Positions 15,582 to 23,215 of a stretch of 42,422 nucleotides of DNA are shown here, piece after piece (the first letter of the stretch is position 1; each line of letters begins with the position of its first letter). The DNA is from an uncultured Chiayiivirga sp. (GTDB lineage Bacteria > Pseudomonadota > Gammaproteobacteria > Xanthomonadales > Xanthomonadaceae). Where the stretch lies: positions 1 to 42,422 of the forward strand of contig CAKSZJ010000024.1 of the NCBI GenBank assembly GCA_934525595.1, given 5' to 3'. The translations under genes were made by a program, and so were the position numbers. The notes below the pieces were generated by a model, which did no database searches, was not told where the DNA came from, and worked only from the letters and a program-made list of their open reading frames with translations.

Positions 15582-16341
15582 CGCCGGCAGGAGCGCCCGG
15601 ACCCGGAGGCGGCCCTGCGTGCCGACCTGCGCGCGATCCACGCCGGTAGCCGTGGCACCTACGGCAGGCCGTGCATGGTGCGGGCGCTGCGCGCCTGCGC
15701 CCATGCGGTGGGTCACAAGCGCGTGGCCCGGCTGATGCGTGAGGAGGGCTTGCGCGGCAAGGCCAAGGGGCGCTTCACGCCCCGCACCACCGACAGCCGC
15801 CACGCACGTCCTGTCGCCGAGAACCGGCTGGACCGCCAGTTCGCCGTGGACAGCCTGGTGCCGGCCTGGGTCGGCGATATCACCTACTTGCCGACCCGGG
15901 AAGGTTGGCTGTATCTGGCCACTGTGCTTGATCTTCGCCCCCGGCAGGTACTCGGCTACAACAGCCTGTCCGAACGCATGCCCGACGACAAGCATTCCTG
16001 AACGCCTGGTCGGCCTCGCCGGTCGTTGCGGGCGTGCTGTTCCACTCCGACCGCGGCAGCTGGTACGCCAGCGGCGACTTTGGCAAGACCTTGGCCGCGC
16101 ACGGCTTCGTGCCAAGCATGAGCCGCAAGGGTAACTGCTGGGACAATGCGGTGGCCGAGAGCTTCTTCGCCACGCTCAAGAACGAAGAGGTGACTGGCGT
16201 GTACGAAACCAAGGCCACCGCCCGCGCCGCTATCGCCAGCTACCTCCACGGCTTCTACAATCCCACCCGCCTGCACTCGGCGCTTGGCTATTTCTCGCCC
16301 AACGACTACGCCAAGAAGATGAAGCAGGCCGCCTGACCCCG

Positions 16342-16376
16342 TGCTTCTTGGCATCCGTTCTCAGGGGGCAGGTTCA
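16342..16376. repeat. right terminal inverted repeat of the IS3 element
   Basis: Read on the minus strand it begins TGAACCTGCCCCC and pairs with 14665-14699. It starts five bases after the OrfB stop codon. The region 16377-16488 up to radA should contain the radA promoter; no convincing elements were picked out. Confidence 0.75.
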
Positions 16377-16488
16377 CACCTACATCACGATGGCCCGGTG
16401 CTTCGTCTACTTGGCTACGGGGGAGGAGGTATTTCAGCAGCCTGCTAAGCCGCTGTCGTTATTCGTACACAGGAGAGTCCCGTACCTC

Positions 16489-17862
16489 ATGGCCAAGCCT
16501 CGTTCCGCCTACGTCTGCACCGAATGCGGCGCCAGCGCCAGCAAGTGGCAGGGGCAATGTCCTGACTGCGGGGTGTGGAACACCCTGACCGAGGTTGCGC
16601 TGGAAAGCACCCTCGACGCCAAGGCGCGCGGCGCGCGCGGTGGCTATGCGGGCGCGGGTGGCGCGGCGAAGGTGACGCGCCTGGCGGACGTGACCCGGGG
16701 CGAGGACGTGCGCCAGTCCACCGGCATCGGCGAGCTGGATCGCGTGCTGGGAGGCGGCCTGGTGGAGGGTTCGGTGGTGCTGATCGGCGGCGATCCGGGC
16801 ATCGGCAAGTCCACCCTGCTGCTGCAGGCCGTCGCCGCGATGGAGCCGCGCCTGCCGGGGCTGTACGTCACCGGCGAGGAAAGCCTGGGCCAGGTGAGCG
16901 CGCGCGCCGCGCGGCTCGGCCTGGCGCTGGGCGATCTGCGCTGCCTGACCGAGACCTGCGTCGAGCGCATCCTGCCCCAGCTCGTGCGCGAGAAGCCGCG
17001 CCTGGTGGTGATCGATTCGATCCAGACCATGTACTCCGAGCCGCTCGCGGCGGCGCCGGGCTCGGTCAGCCAGGTGCGCGAATCGGCGGCCAAGCTGGTG
17101 CGCTTCGCCAAGGAGACCGGCACCGCCGTGTTCCTGGTCGGCCACGTCACCAAGGAGGGCGGGATCGCGGGGCCGCGTGTGCTCGAGCACATGGTCGATG
17201 CGGTGCTCTACTTCGAGGGCGAGAGCGGCAGCCGTTTCCGCGTACTGCGTGCCTTCAAGAACCGCTTCGGCGCGGTCAACGAACTGGGCGTGTTCGCGAT
17301 GGGCGACGCCGGCCTGCGCGAAGTGCCCAATCCCTCGGCCATCTTCCTTTCCGGCAGCAGCGAACCGCAGCCGGGCAGCTGCGTGATGGTCACGCGCGAG
17401 GGCACCCGCCCGCTGCTGGTCGAAGTGCAGGCCCTGGTCGATCAGAGTCCGCTCGCAAACCCGCGTCGCGTGGCGCTGGGGCTGGAGCAGAACCGCCTGG
17501 CGATGCTGCTGGCGGTGATGCACCGTCACGGCGGCATCGGCGTCTACGACCAGGACGTCTACGTCAACATCGTCGGCGGCATCCGCATCCAGGAAACCGC
17601 CGCCGACCTGCCGGTGCTGCTGGCCATCCTTTCCAGTCTGCGCGGCCGTCCGCTGGAACTCCCGACCGTGGCCTTCGGCGAGGTCGGACTGTCGGGTGAA
17701 CTGCGCCCGGTGCCCAACGGCGAGGAGCGCCTGCGCGAAGCGGCCACGCACGGATTCCGGCGCGCCGTGGTGCCGCGTGCCAACGCGCCCAAGAAGCGCT
17801 TCGGGGAGATGGACGTCATCGCGGTCGAACGCCTCGTCGAGGCGATCGAAGCCGTCGCCTGA
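16489..17862 (+). CDS. radA: DNA repair protein RadA
   Basis: RadA (457 residues, usual size about 455) is a RecA-like ATPase that promotes branch migration of recombination intermediates. The N-terminal zinc finger is CTECGASASKWQGQCPDCG (residues 11-29). The Walker A motif GGDPGIGKST (about 100-109) is followed by the LVVIDSIQTMYS Walker B region. The hallmark KNRFG motif is present as FKNRFGAVNELGVF (about 258-271). The C-terminal Lon-protease-like domain contains GGIRIQETAADLPVLLAI. The start is ATG 16489 with AGGAGAG upstream; longer in-frame starts run into insertion-sequence DNA. The upstream insertion may have replaced its original promoter region. Confidence 0.96.
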   Translation: MAKPRSAYVCTECGASASKWQGQCPDCGVWNTLTEVALESTLDAKARGARGGYAGAGGAAKVTRLADVTRGEDVRQSTGIGELDRVLGGGLVEGSVVLIGGDPGIGKSTLLLQAVAAMEPRLPGLYVTGEESLGQVSARAARLGLALGDLRCLTETCVERILPQLVREKPRLVVIDSIQTMYSEPLAAAPGSVSQVRESAAKLVRFAKETGTAVFLVGHVTKEGGIAGPRVLEHMVDAVLYFEGESGSRFRVLRAFKNRFGAVNELGVFAMGDAGLREVPNPSAIFLSGSSEPQPGSCVMVTREGTRPLLVEVQALVDQSPLANPRRVALGLEQNRLAMLLAVMHRHGGIGVYDQDVYVNIVGGIRIQETAADLPVLLAILSSLRGRPLELPTVAFGEVGLSGELRPVPNGEERLREAATHGFRRAVVPRANAPKKRFGEMDVIAVERLVEAIEAVA

Positions 17863-17949
17863 GCGCGTCTCGCTGCAGATCGAAAAATCCGAACAGCGTG
17901 GCAGCTGGACTTCCCGCCCACGAAGGCGATGCCGATCCTCCTCGTGCCT

Positions 17950-17965
17950 TGTCCGCCAGCGGACA
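17950..17965. promoter_or_regulatory. perfect 16-base palindromic site
   Basis: TGTCCGC (17950-17956) and GCGGACA (17959-17965) are perfect inverted copies with a 2-base spacer. The core GTCCG/CGGAC also appears in the palindromes at 27193-27235. It is a candidate operator for the downstream gene. Confidence 0.4.
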
Positions 17966-18117
17966 GCGCGCTTCATGATCTGGAGCATGCGCTCGCCGTT
18001 CGCCGCATGCTGCGCGAGCGCCCGGGCGGGGTGGCCAAGTCACCTGTCAGGCTTTCCCCGGGCGACACAGGACGCATGACGCAGCCCTCGGCATGGCGGG
18101 GTTTCATCACCCAGTCA

Positions 18118-18146
18118 ACGGCCGTCTCAATCGGTGAGACAGCCGT
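18118..18146 (+). promoter_or_regulatory. leader hairpin before the PcfJ-like/HIRAN gene
   Basis: GTCTCA (18124-18129) pairs with TGAGAC (18135-18140) around a 5-base loop. After one mismatch, ACGGC (18118-18122) pairs with GCCGT (18142-18146). The hairpin ends 40 bases before the favoured start at 18187. It has no T-run, so it may act on translation or RNA stability rather than termination. Confidence 0.4.
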
Positions 18147-18186
18147 CCGCAATGCTGGCGGCGTTCCCACGCCCGAGTCCGCTGCC

Positions 18187-20148
18187 ATGCGCGAGCTTCC
18201 CTACGGATTGCCCATCGCCTCTCATGCCCCGGCGCGGCCTGCGGGCCTGTGCGCCCATGTGTGGATCGAGGCACGGCATTTTTTCTCGCGTGCCGATGCG
18301 CAAGACCGCTGCTGGCTCTGGTTCGTGCGTCAGGATGGGCAGATCCGCGCCCTGGTGATGCCTTCGCATTGTTTGGGGCGGGACGACCTGCTGGCCGATT
18401 TCGTCCGCCTCTTCGCGGCCGATCAGGACGAGGAATCCTTGCCGGGTGCCACGCTCGACGTTGCGCATGCGCTGCCGGATGCGCCGGTGGTGCCGCTGCC
18501 GCGCTGGCAGGTGTCGTGGGGCCACCCGGTGCAGCGTGCGATCCGCGAGTTTGCCGCATGTCTGGATCAGGACGTGCTGCACGCCCTGGGGCATCTGGAG
18601 TCGCCGGGGCCGTTCTTCGGATCGGTGGCGAACTACAACCGGCTGATCGCGCTGCATCAGCCGGTGCGCACGCATCGCTTGCAGGCGCTGGCCGAATTTC
18701 CGCCGCTGGTCGCGCCGTTGCTGCTGGATGTGGTGGGGCGGCCGGACATGTTCGGTGACGGGCACGAATCCGATCGCCCCCGGCGCGCATCCCGCGCGCC
18801 CGAGGAGCTGCTCCATGCCATTGATCACGGGCGCGATCTGATCGGCGCGCTGGCAGCGCACTTCCGCGTGGATCGGGCGCTGGTGCGATCTCCGCTGTGC
18901 CGTGCGCCGTGGGCCGCAGGCGCAATACCCGCCGATGCCTTGCGCCTGTTCGCGGCGCTTCCGGCGCGTGCGCGGCCGCGCCACGTGAATGACGCCGAGG
19001 CGCGCCTGCAGCTTCTCAAGTCCCTGCCGTTTTCCGCGACGCGTGCGCATGACGTGGCGTCACTGGCCCATGCTTTCACGCAAGGCTGGAACGACACCTG
19101 GGGGCGACTTGAAGCCATCGGTCAGCCGCTGCAAACCCACCTGCGGAACACCCGCGATTTTCTCTCCGCCGCGCTGGAGCAGGCCGCATTGCCAGCGCCT
19201 CTTGTCGGCATGTCGTGCGAGAACCTTGGGCTGGCGTGGGTGGCGCGGCGCGGTCTGGTTTCACTGCTGCGGGCATCCGAACGCTGGCACGCACGGCCCT
19301 TGGAGGAATTGCCGATGCCGGAGCCGTCCACGCAGTGCACGCAGCTCGAGCGCGCACTGGAGGCGGTGGAACTGGAGGACGGCCGCATCGAAGAGCTGCT
19401 TACCGAGGCTGCGCTGGTGGAGGAAGGGGAACGCATGCACCACTGCGTGGCGGACTACTGGGACGACTGCCTGACGGCAGGCACGCGCATCGTGCATCTG
19501 GAGCTGCCGGATGGAGAACGCGCCACTGCCGAGTATGGCTTGCAGGGTAGCGCGCACGATCCGCGCTTTTCGCTGGAGCAGCTGCTGGGGCCGTGCAATG
19601 GGCGGGTCTCGGCCACGATGGATCATCTTGCGCACCGCGTGCTGGACCTGCTGAATGCGCCGACGCAGCGCGAGCGCCGCGTGCGCGTATCCGAATCAGC
19701 GCACGCGGCAATGTGCCTGGCAGGCAACCAGGCGGCGCTGCGCCGCACGATCCGCAGGCTCGATCTGCGTTCCCGGCGCGAACTGGCACACGTCGTCGCA
19801 TGGTGCGAACGGCAGGATGCATGGGTGCGGCGCTGCAGCGAGCTGTTCTGCGGATATATCGCGGGATTCCAGTATGGCGATGGTGGACGGGTGATCGATC
19901 AACTGCATCCGGGCGATGCGCTGGTGCTGGTACGCGAACCGACCAACGCATACGACCGCCAGGCGGTGCGCGTGGACTGGCGCGGGCACACGCTGGGCTA
20001 CCTGCCGCGTGACCAGAACCACGCCATCGCACACCTGCTGGATACGGGAACGGCGCTGGATGCGCGCATCGACGCCGTGAATCCCGGAAGCGAACGGTGG
20101 AGGCAGGTCGAGATACGCGTGGAGCGTGCCGAAGGCACCGGCGCCTGA
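18187..20148 (+). CDS. PcfJ-like protein with C-terminal HIRAN-like domain
   Basis: The 653-residue protein (from ATG 18187; 18076 and 17929 are longer alternatives) has two recognisable parts. Around residues 405-480 lies a PcfJ-like segment, with GERMHHCVADYWDDCLTAGTRIVHLELPDGERATAEYG followed by a glycine/asparagine-containing element (LLGPCNGRVS). This resembles PcfJ-family proteins found on conjugative plasmids and phages, whose function is not established. Residues about 553-650 match the HIRAN pattern: GYIAGFQYGDGG, LVREPTNAYDRQAVRVDWRGHTLGYLPRDQN. HIRAN domains bind DNA 3' ends in HLTF/Rad5-type enzymes. The first 400 residues are helical and unidentified. No helicase or nuclease motif is present. 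It follows radA on the same strand but is separated from it by a palindrome-rich gap. A role in DNA damage or mobile-element biology is inference only. Confidence 0.7.
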   Translation: MRELPYGLPIASHAPARPAGLCAHVWIEARHFFSRADAQDRCWLWFVRQDGQIRALVMPSHCLGRDDLLADFVRLFAADQDEESLPGATLDVAHALPDAPVVPLPRWQVSWGHPVQRAIREFAACLDQDVLHALGHLESPGPFFGSVANYNRLIALHQPVRTHRLQALAEFPPLVAPLLLDVVGRPDMFGDGHESDRPRRASRAPEELLHAIDHGRDLIGALAAHFRVDRALVRSPLCRAPWAAGAIPADALRLFAALPARARPRHVNDAEARLQLLKSLPFSATRAHDVASLAHAFTQGWNDTWGRLEAIGQPLQTHLRNTRDFLSAALEQAALPAPLVGMSCENLGLAWVARRGLVSLLRASERWHARPLEELPMPEPSTQCTQLERALEAVELEDGRIEELLTEAALVEEGERMHHCVADYWDDCLTAGTRIVHLELPDGERATAEYGLQGSAHDPRFSLEQLLGPCNGRVSATMDHLAHRVLDLLNAPTQRERRVRVSESAHAAMCLAGNQAALRRTIRRLDLRSRRELAHVVAWCERQDAWVRRCSELFCGYIAGFQYGDGGRVIDQLHPGDALVLVREPTNAYDRQAVRVDWRGHTLGYLPRDQNHAIAHLLDTGTALDARIDAVNPGSERWRQVEIRVERAEGTGA

Positions 20149-20202
20149 GCGCGATGCCGTGGATTACGGCGCGCAGGCCGGCAGGGTCGTGCACCGGCAT
20201 CG

Positions 20203-20216
20203 CCTCCCGTGGGAGG
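20203..20216. terminator. short GC hairpin between convergent genes
   Basis: CCTCCC (20203-20208) and GGGAGG (20211-20216) are inverted copies in the 75-base gap between the PcfJ-like/HIRAN gene and prpF, whose stops face each other. The loop is very short and no T-run follows, so this is only a possible terminator. Confidence 0.25.
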
Positions 20217-20223
20217 TGCCCGG

Positions 20224-21417
20224 TCAGGCGTGAACCTGCTCCGCCGGAACCCGCACCGCGCCTTCCATCAGAATGCGCGCGCTGCGGCTCATCACCGCGC
20301 GGGTCACGGTCCACTGCCCGTCCACTTCCGCCGCGGAAGCTCCCACGCGCAGCGTGCCCGAAGGGTGTCCGAAGCGCACCGCGTCGCGCGCGCCGCCGCC
20401 GGCGGCGAGATTGACGAGGGTGCCCGGCACCGCCGCCGCCGTGGCGATGGCGACCGAGGCGGTGCCCATCATGGCGTGGTGCAGCTTGCCCATCGACACT
20501 GCGCGCACGTTGAGGTCGATGTCCGAGGCGGCGATTTTCTTGCCGCTGCTGGCGACGTAGGCCTTCGCCGGTGCCACGAAGGCGACTTTGGGCGTGTGCT
20601 GGCGCGTGGCGGCCTCCTCGGGCGTGCGGATGAGGCCCATGCGCAGCGCCCCCGCGACGCGGATCGCCTCCAGCTTCGCCAGCGCGGCGCGATCCTCGTT
20701 GATCGCAGGCTGCAGCTCGGTGCCGTCGAAACCGATGTCGGTCGCGTTCACGAACACCGTCGGAATGCCCGCGGTGATCAGCGTCGCGGGCAGCCGGCCC
20801 ACGCCCGGCACCTCCAGTTCATCGATCAGGGCTCCGGTGGGAAACATGGCGCCGCCGGCTTCGCCCTCGTCGGCCGGATCGAGGAACTCCAGCACGATTT
20901 CGGCGGCGGGGAAGGTCACCCCGTCCAGCGCGAAATCGCCGCTTTCCTGCACCTGCCCGCCGCTGATCGGGACGTGCGCGACGATGGTCTTGCCGATATT
21001 GGCCTGCCAGATCCGCACCGTGCAGATGCCGTCCTGCGGAATCTTCGCCGCATCGACGTAGCCGGCGTGGATCGCGAACGCGCCCGCCGCGGTGGAGAGG
21101 TTGCCGCAGTTGCCCGACCAGTCCACGACGTCCGCGTCGATGCCGACCTGGCCGTAGAGATAGTCCACGTCGTGCCCCGGCACCGTGGCCGGCGAGACGA
21201 TCACGCATTTGCTCGTGGACGAGGTCGCGCCGCCCATGCCGTCGGTCTGCTTGCCGTAGGGGTCGGGTGAGCCGATGACCCGCTGGAACAGGCGATCGCG
21301 CGCGCGCCCCGGCGCGCGACAGGTTTCGGGCAGGTCTTCCAGCCGGAAGAACACGCCCTTGGACGTGCCGCCGCGCATGTAGGTGGCCGGGATGCGGAGC
21401 TGGGGTGCAGGGCTCAT
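20224..21417 (-). CDS. prpF: 2-methylaconitate cis-trans isomerase PrpF
   Basis: The 397-residue length equals that of characterised PrpF. PrpF isomerises 2-methylaconitate so that aconitase can complete the 2-methylcitrate cycle after AcnD, in propionate catabolism. The family opening IPATYMRGGTSKGVFF is clear, followed by SSTSKCVIVSP (a lysine in the active-site region) and the cysteine-bearing SGNCGNLSTAAGAFAI. The C-terminal GKLHHAMMGTASVAIATA is also typical. The start is ATG 21417; a longer open frame lacks homology. No prpB, prpC or acnD lies nearby, so the partner genes must be elsewhere, or the protein acts on a related unsaturated tricarboxylate. It is divergent from the GlcD-type gene. 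Confidence 0.92.
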   Translation of the reverse strand: MSPAPQLRIPATYMRGGTSKGVFFRLEDLPETCRAPGRARDRLFQRVIGSPDPYGKQTDGMGGATSSTSKCVIVSPATVPGHDVDYLYGQVGIDADVVDWSGNCGNLSTAAGAFAIHAGYVDAAKIPQDGICTVRIWQANIGKTIVAHVPISGGQVQESGDFALDGVTFPAAEIVLEFLDPADEGEAGGAMFPTGALIDELEVPGVGRLPATLITAGIPTVFVNATDIGFDGTELQPAINEDRAALAKLEAIRVAGALRMGLIRTPEEAATRQHTPKVAFVAPAKAYVASSGKKIAASDIDLNVRAVSMGKLHHAMMGTASVAIATAAAVPGTLVNLAAGGGARDAVRFGHPSGTLRVGASAAEVDGQWTVTRAVMSRSARILMEGAVRVPAEQVHA

Positions 21418-21508
21418 GGAATGGTTCTCGGGAAACTCAGGGCGCGTCATCTTGCCATCGCGCGGCACGAGGGGCGATGCGATGGCGGGCGCGTCCTACA
21501 ATGCGTCC

Positions 21509-22912
21509 ATGTCGCGCGACCTGCCTCCTTCCCTTGTCGACGAGCTTTCCAGCCTGCTGGGGGCGGGAGGCTGGTGCACCGACGCCGCCGCGCGTCGTGC
21601 GCACGGCGAAGACGATTCGCGCCAGTGGGCGATGCCCGATGCGGTGGCGCTTCCCGAAAACGCCGAACAGGTCGCCGCCCTCGTGCGCGCCTGCCGCGCG
21701 CATGGCGTGCCACTCGTCGCGCGCGGTGCGGGCACGGGGACGGCGGCGGGCGCCGTGCCGTTCGACGGTGGCGTCGTGGTGTCGTTCGCGCGCATGGACC
21801 GCATCACCGCCATTCGTCCGCAGGATCGCTGCGCCGTGGTGCAGCCGGGTGTCCTCAATGGCGACCTGCAACAGGCGCTGCAGCCGCACGGCCTGTTCTG
21901 GCCACCGGATCCCTCGAGCTTCGAGCGCTGCACGGTGGGCGGCAACCTGGCCACCAACGCCGGCGGCCCGCGCGCGGTGAAGTACGGTGCCACGCGCGAC
22001 AACGTGCTTGGCCTGGTCGCGGTGACGGGTGCGGGCGAGATCATCCGCTGCGGCGGCCCATGGACCAAGGACGCCACCGGCTACGACCTCACGCATCTGC
22101 TGGTTGGCAGCGAAGGCACGCTGGCATTGATCGTCGAAGCCACGCTGCGCCTCGCGCCGCGCCCGGCGCAGCAGGCCACGCTGCGGGCGTTCTATCGTGA
22201 TGCGGGTGCGGCGGCGGATGCGGTATCGCGCCTGATGCGCCAGCCGCACATTCCGACGATGCTGGAGTTCGTGGATGCCCGCGCCATCGCGCTCCTGCGC
22301 CGCAGCGGCAGCGACGTTCCCGACGCCGGCGCGATGCTGCTGATCGAGGCCGATGGCGACGCCGACACCCTGCCCATCGCGCTGACGGCGCTGGGCGCTG
22401 CGGCCGAAGACGAAGGCCTGATTTCTCTCGATGTCGCACTCGACGGCCTTGCGCGCGACCGCCTCTGGGCGGCACGCCGCGCGCTGTCGCCGGCGCTGCG
22501 CTCCATCGCGCCGGGCAAGATCAACGAGGACGTGGTGGTGCCGGTCTCGCGCATCCCGGAGCTCGTGGCCGGGGTGGAGGCGCTGGCGCGGGAATCCGGG
22601 TTGCCGATCGTCACCTTCGGCCACGCCGGCAACGGCAACCTGCACGTCAACATCCTCTACCACCCAGACGATGCTGCCGAAACCGCGCGCGCGCAGGCTG
22701 CCCTGCCGCGCCTCTTCGGCCTGGTGCTCTCGCTCGGCGGCACGCTCTCGGGCGAGCACGGCATCGGCACCGCCAAACGCGACTACATGACGCGCGCCTT
22801 CGATGCGTCCACGCTGGCGGCCATGCGCGCGGTGAAGGCGGCGCTCGATCCGGACGGCATCCTCAATCCCGGGAAGGTATTGCCGGCGGGGGAGTCGCTG
22901 CCGGTGGAATAG
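21509..22912 (+). CDS. GlcD-type FAD-linked oxidase (2-hydroxyacid dehydrogenase)
   Basis: This 467-residue flavoprotein belongs to the FAD-binding type 4 oxidases that include GlcD and D-lactate dehydrogenases. The FAD-binding half has VARGAGTGTAAGAVPFDGGVVVSF (about residues 72-95) and DPSSFERCTVGGNLATNAGGPRAVKYG (about 133-160). The C-terminal half has NEDVVVPVSRIPEL, FGHAGNGNLHVNILY and LSGEHGIGTAKRDYM, the segments holding the metal/substrate histidines. The end is the usual DPDGILNPGKVLP. The substrate is a 2-hydroxyacid such as D-lactate or glycolate; no glcE or glcF adjoins, which favours a single-subunit D-lactate-type enzyme. The start is ATG 21509; longer starts run into the prpF promoter side. 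Confidence 0.88.
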   Translation: MSRDLPPSLVDELSSLLGAGGWCTDAAARRAHGEDDSRQWAMPDAVALPENAEQVAALVRACRAHGVPLVARGAGTGTAAGAVPFDGGVVVSFARMDRITAIRPQDRCAVVQPGVLNGDLQQALQPHGLFWPPDPSSFERCTVGGNLATNAGGPRAVKYGATRDNVLGLVAVTGAGEIIRCGGPWTKDATGYDLTHLLVGSEGTLALIVEATLRLAPRPAQQATLRAFYRDAGAAADAVSRLMRQPHIPTMLEFVDARAIALLRRSGSDVPDAGAMLLIEADGDADTLPIALTALGAAAEDEGLISLDVALDGLARDRLWAARRALSPALRSIAPGKINEDVVVPVSRIPELVAGVEALARESGLPIVTFGHAGNGNLHVNILYHPDDAAETARAQAALPRLFGLVLSLGGTLSGEHGIGTAKRDYMTRAFDASTLAAMRAVKAALDPDGILNPGKVLPAGESLPVE

Positions 22913-22969
22913 CGGGCGCGCCTATCGGTTCGATGGGCGGCGTCTGTTTGACGGGTGGGTCGATCCGTG

Positions 22970-22988
22970 CATAATGAGATTCATTCTC
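22970..22988. promoter_or_regulatory. Fur box upstream of the DUF2061 gene
   Basis: CATAATGAGATTCATTCTC matches the classical 19-base Fur consensus (GATAATGATAATCATTATC) at 15 positions. The inverted repeat ATGAGA/TCTCAT extends to 22990. It ends 15-17 bases before the start codon, where bound Fur-Fe2+ would block transcription or initiation. Confidence 0.75.
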
Positions 22989-23005
22989 ATCTGGTTGAGA
23001 TCACC

Positions 23006-23212
23006 ATGCGCAAGACCCTGAGCTTTGCGGCCCTGCATTTCAGCGTCGCCTTCACCATCGGATGGCTCCTCACCGGCAACTGGCTCGTTGGCGGCACCAT
23101 CGCCCTGGTCGAACCGGCTTGCAACACCGTGGTGTTCCACTTCCACGAGAAGGTGTGGAAGCGCATCGAGCATCGTCGCGCATACAAGCGCGACGCCGCG
23201 GTGATGGCCTGA
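23006..23212 (+). CDS. DUF2061 small membrane protein
   Basis: The 68-residue product starts at ATG 23006 with GAG-type bases upstream; a GTG at 22955 would run through the Fur box. It matches the DUF2061 family: MRKTLSFAALHFSVAFTIGWLLTGNWLVGGTIALVEPACNTVVFHFHEKVWKRI. Two hydrophobic helices flank a G/E-P turn, and a conserved H-F-H-E-K-x-W motif comes before a basic tail. The function is unknown; the histidines and glutamate could bind metal. The Fur box directly upstream puts it among iron-responsive genes. It is convergent with the next gene, four bases from its stop. Confidence 0.85.
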   Translation: MRKTLSFAALHFSVAFTIGWLLTGNWLVGGTIALVEPACNTVVFHFHEKVWKRIEHRRAYKRDAAVMA

Positions 23213-23215
23213 GGC

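Larger units (their letters stand above)
15016..16336 (+). pseudogene. IS3 OrfB transposase, interrupted and frameshifted
   Basis: OrfB begins at GTG 15016 (RYVFVARERTRYPLRMLCRLLAVSVSG) and breaks at about 15117. It resumes at 15582 as RRQERPDPEAALRADLRAIHAGSRGTYGRP. The DDE integrase triad is still visible: D in WVGDITYLP, D in LFHSDRGSWY and E in NAVAESFFATLKNEE. A second lesion at about 15990-16005 (MPDDK then a stop) shifts the frame before the HSDRG segment. The final part (16034-16336) ends KMKQAA. Joining 15117 to 15582 restores the frame exactly, so the insert is a discrete later event. Confidence 0.85.
14665..16376 (+). mobile_element. degenerate IS3-family insertion sequence
   Basis: The element is bounded by terminal inverted repeats starting TGAACTTGCCCC on the left and, read inward from the right, TGAACCTGCCCC. 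Over 35 bases, 26 match. Inside are an OrfA (helix-turn-helix plus leucine-zipper-like helix) and an OrfB with a DDE integrase domain, in the usual overlapping order. Both frames are broken, and a 465-base foreign fragment interrupts OrfB. No target-site duplication is seen (GGT before, CAC after), consistent with a deletion at the left edge. It cannot transpose by itself. Confidence 0.8.
17863..18186. other. palindrome-rich gap between radA and the PcfJ-like/HIRAN gene
   Basis: These 324 bases could be read as an N-terminal extension of the next gene (ATG 17929 or 18076), but the extension has no recognisable domain and no good ribosome-binding site. Two strong inverted repeats lie here, at 17950-17965 and 18118-18146, which suits a leader or promoter region better than coding sequence. 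Confidence 0.45.
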
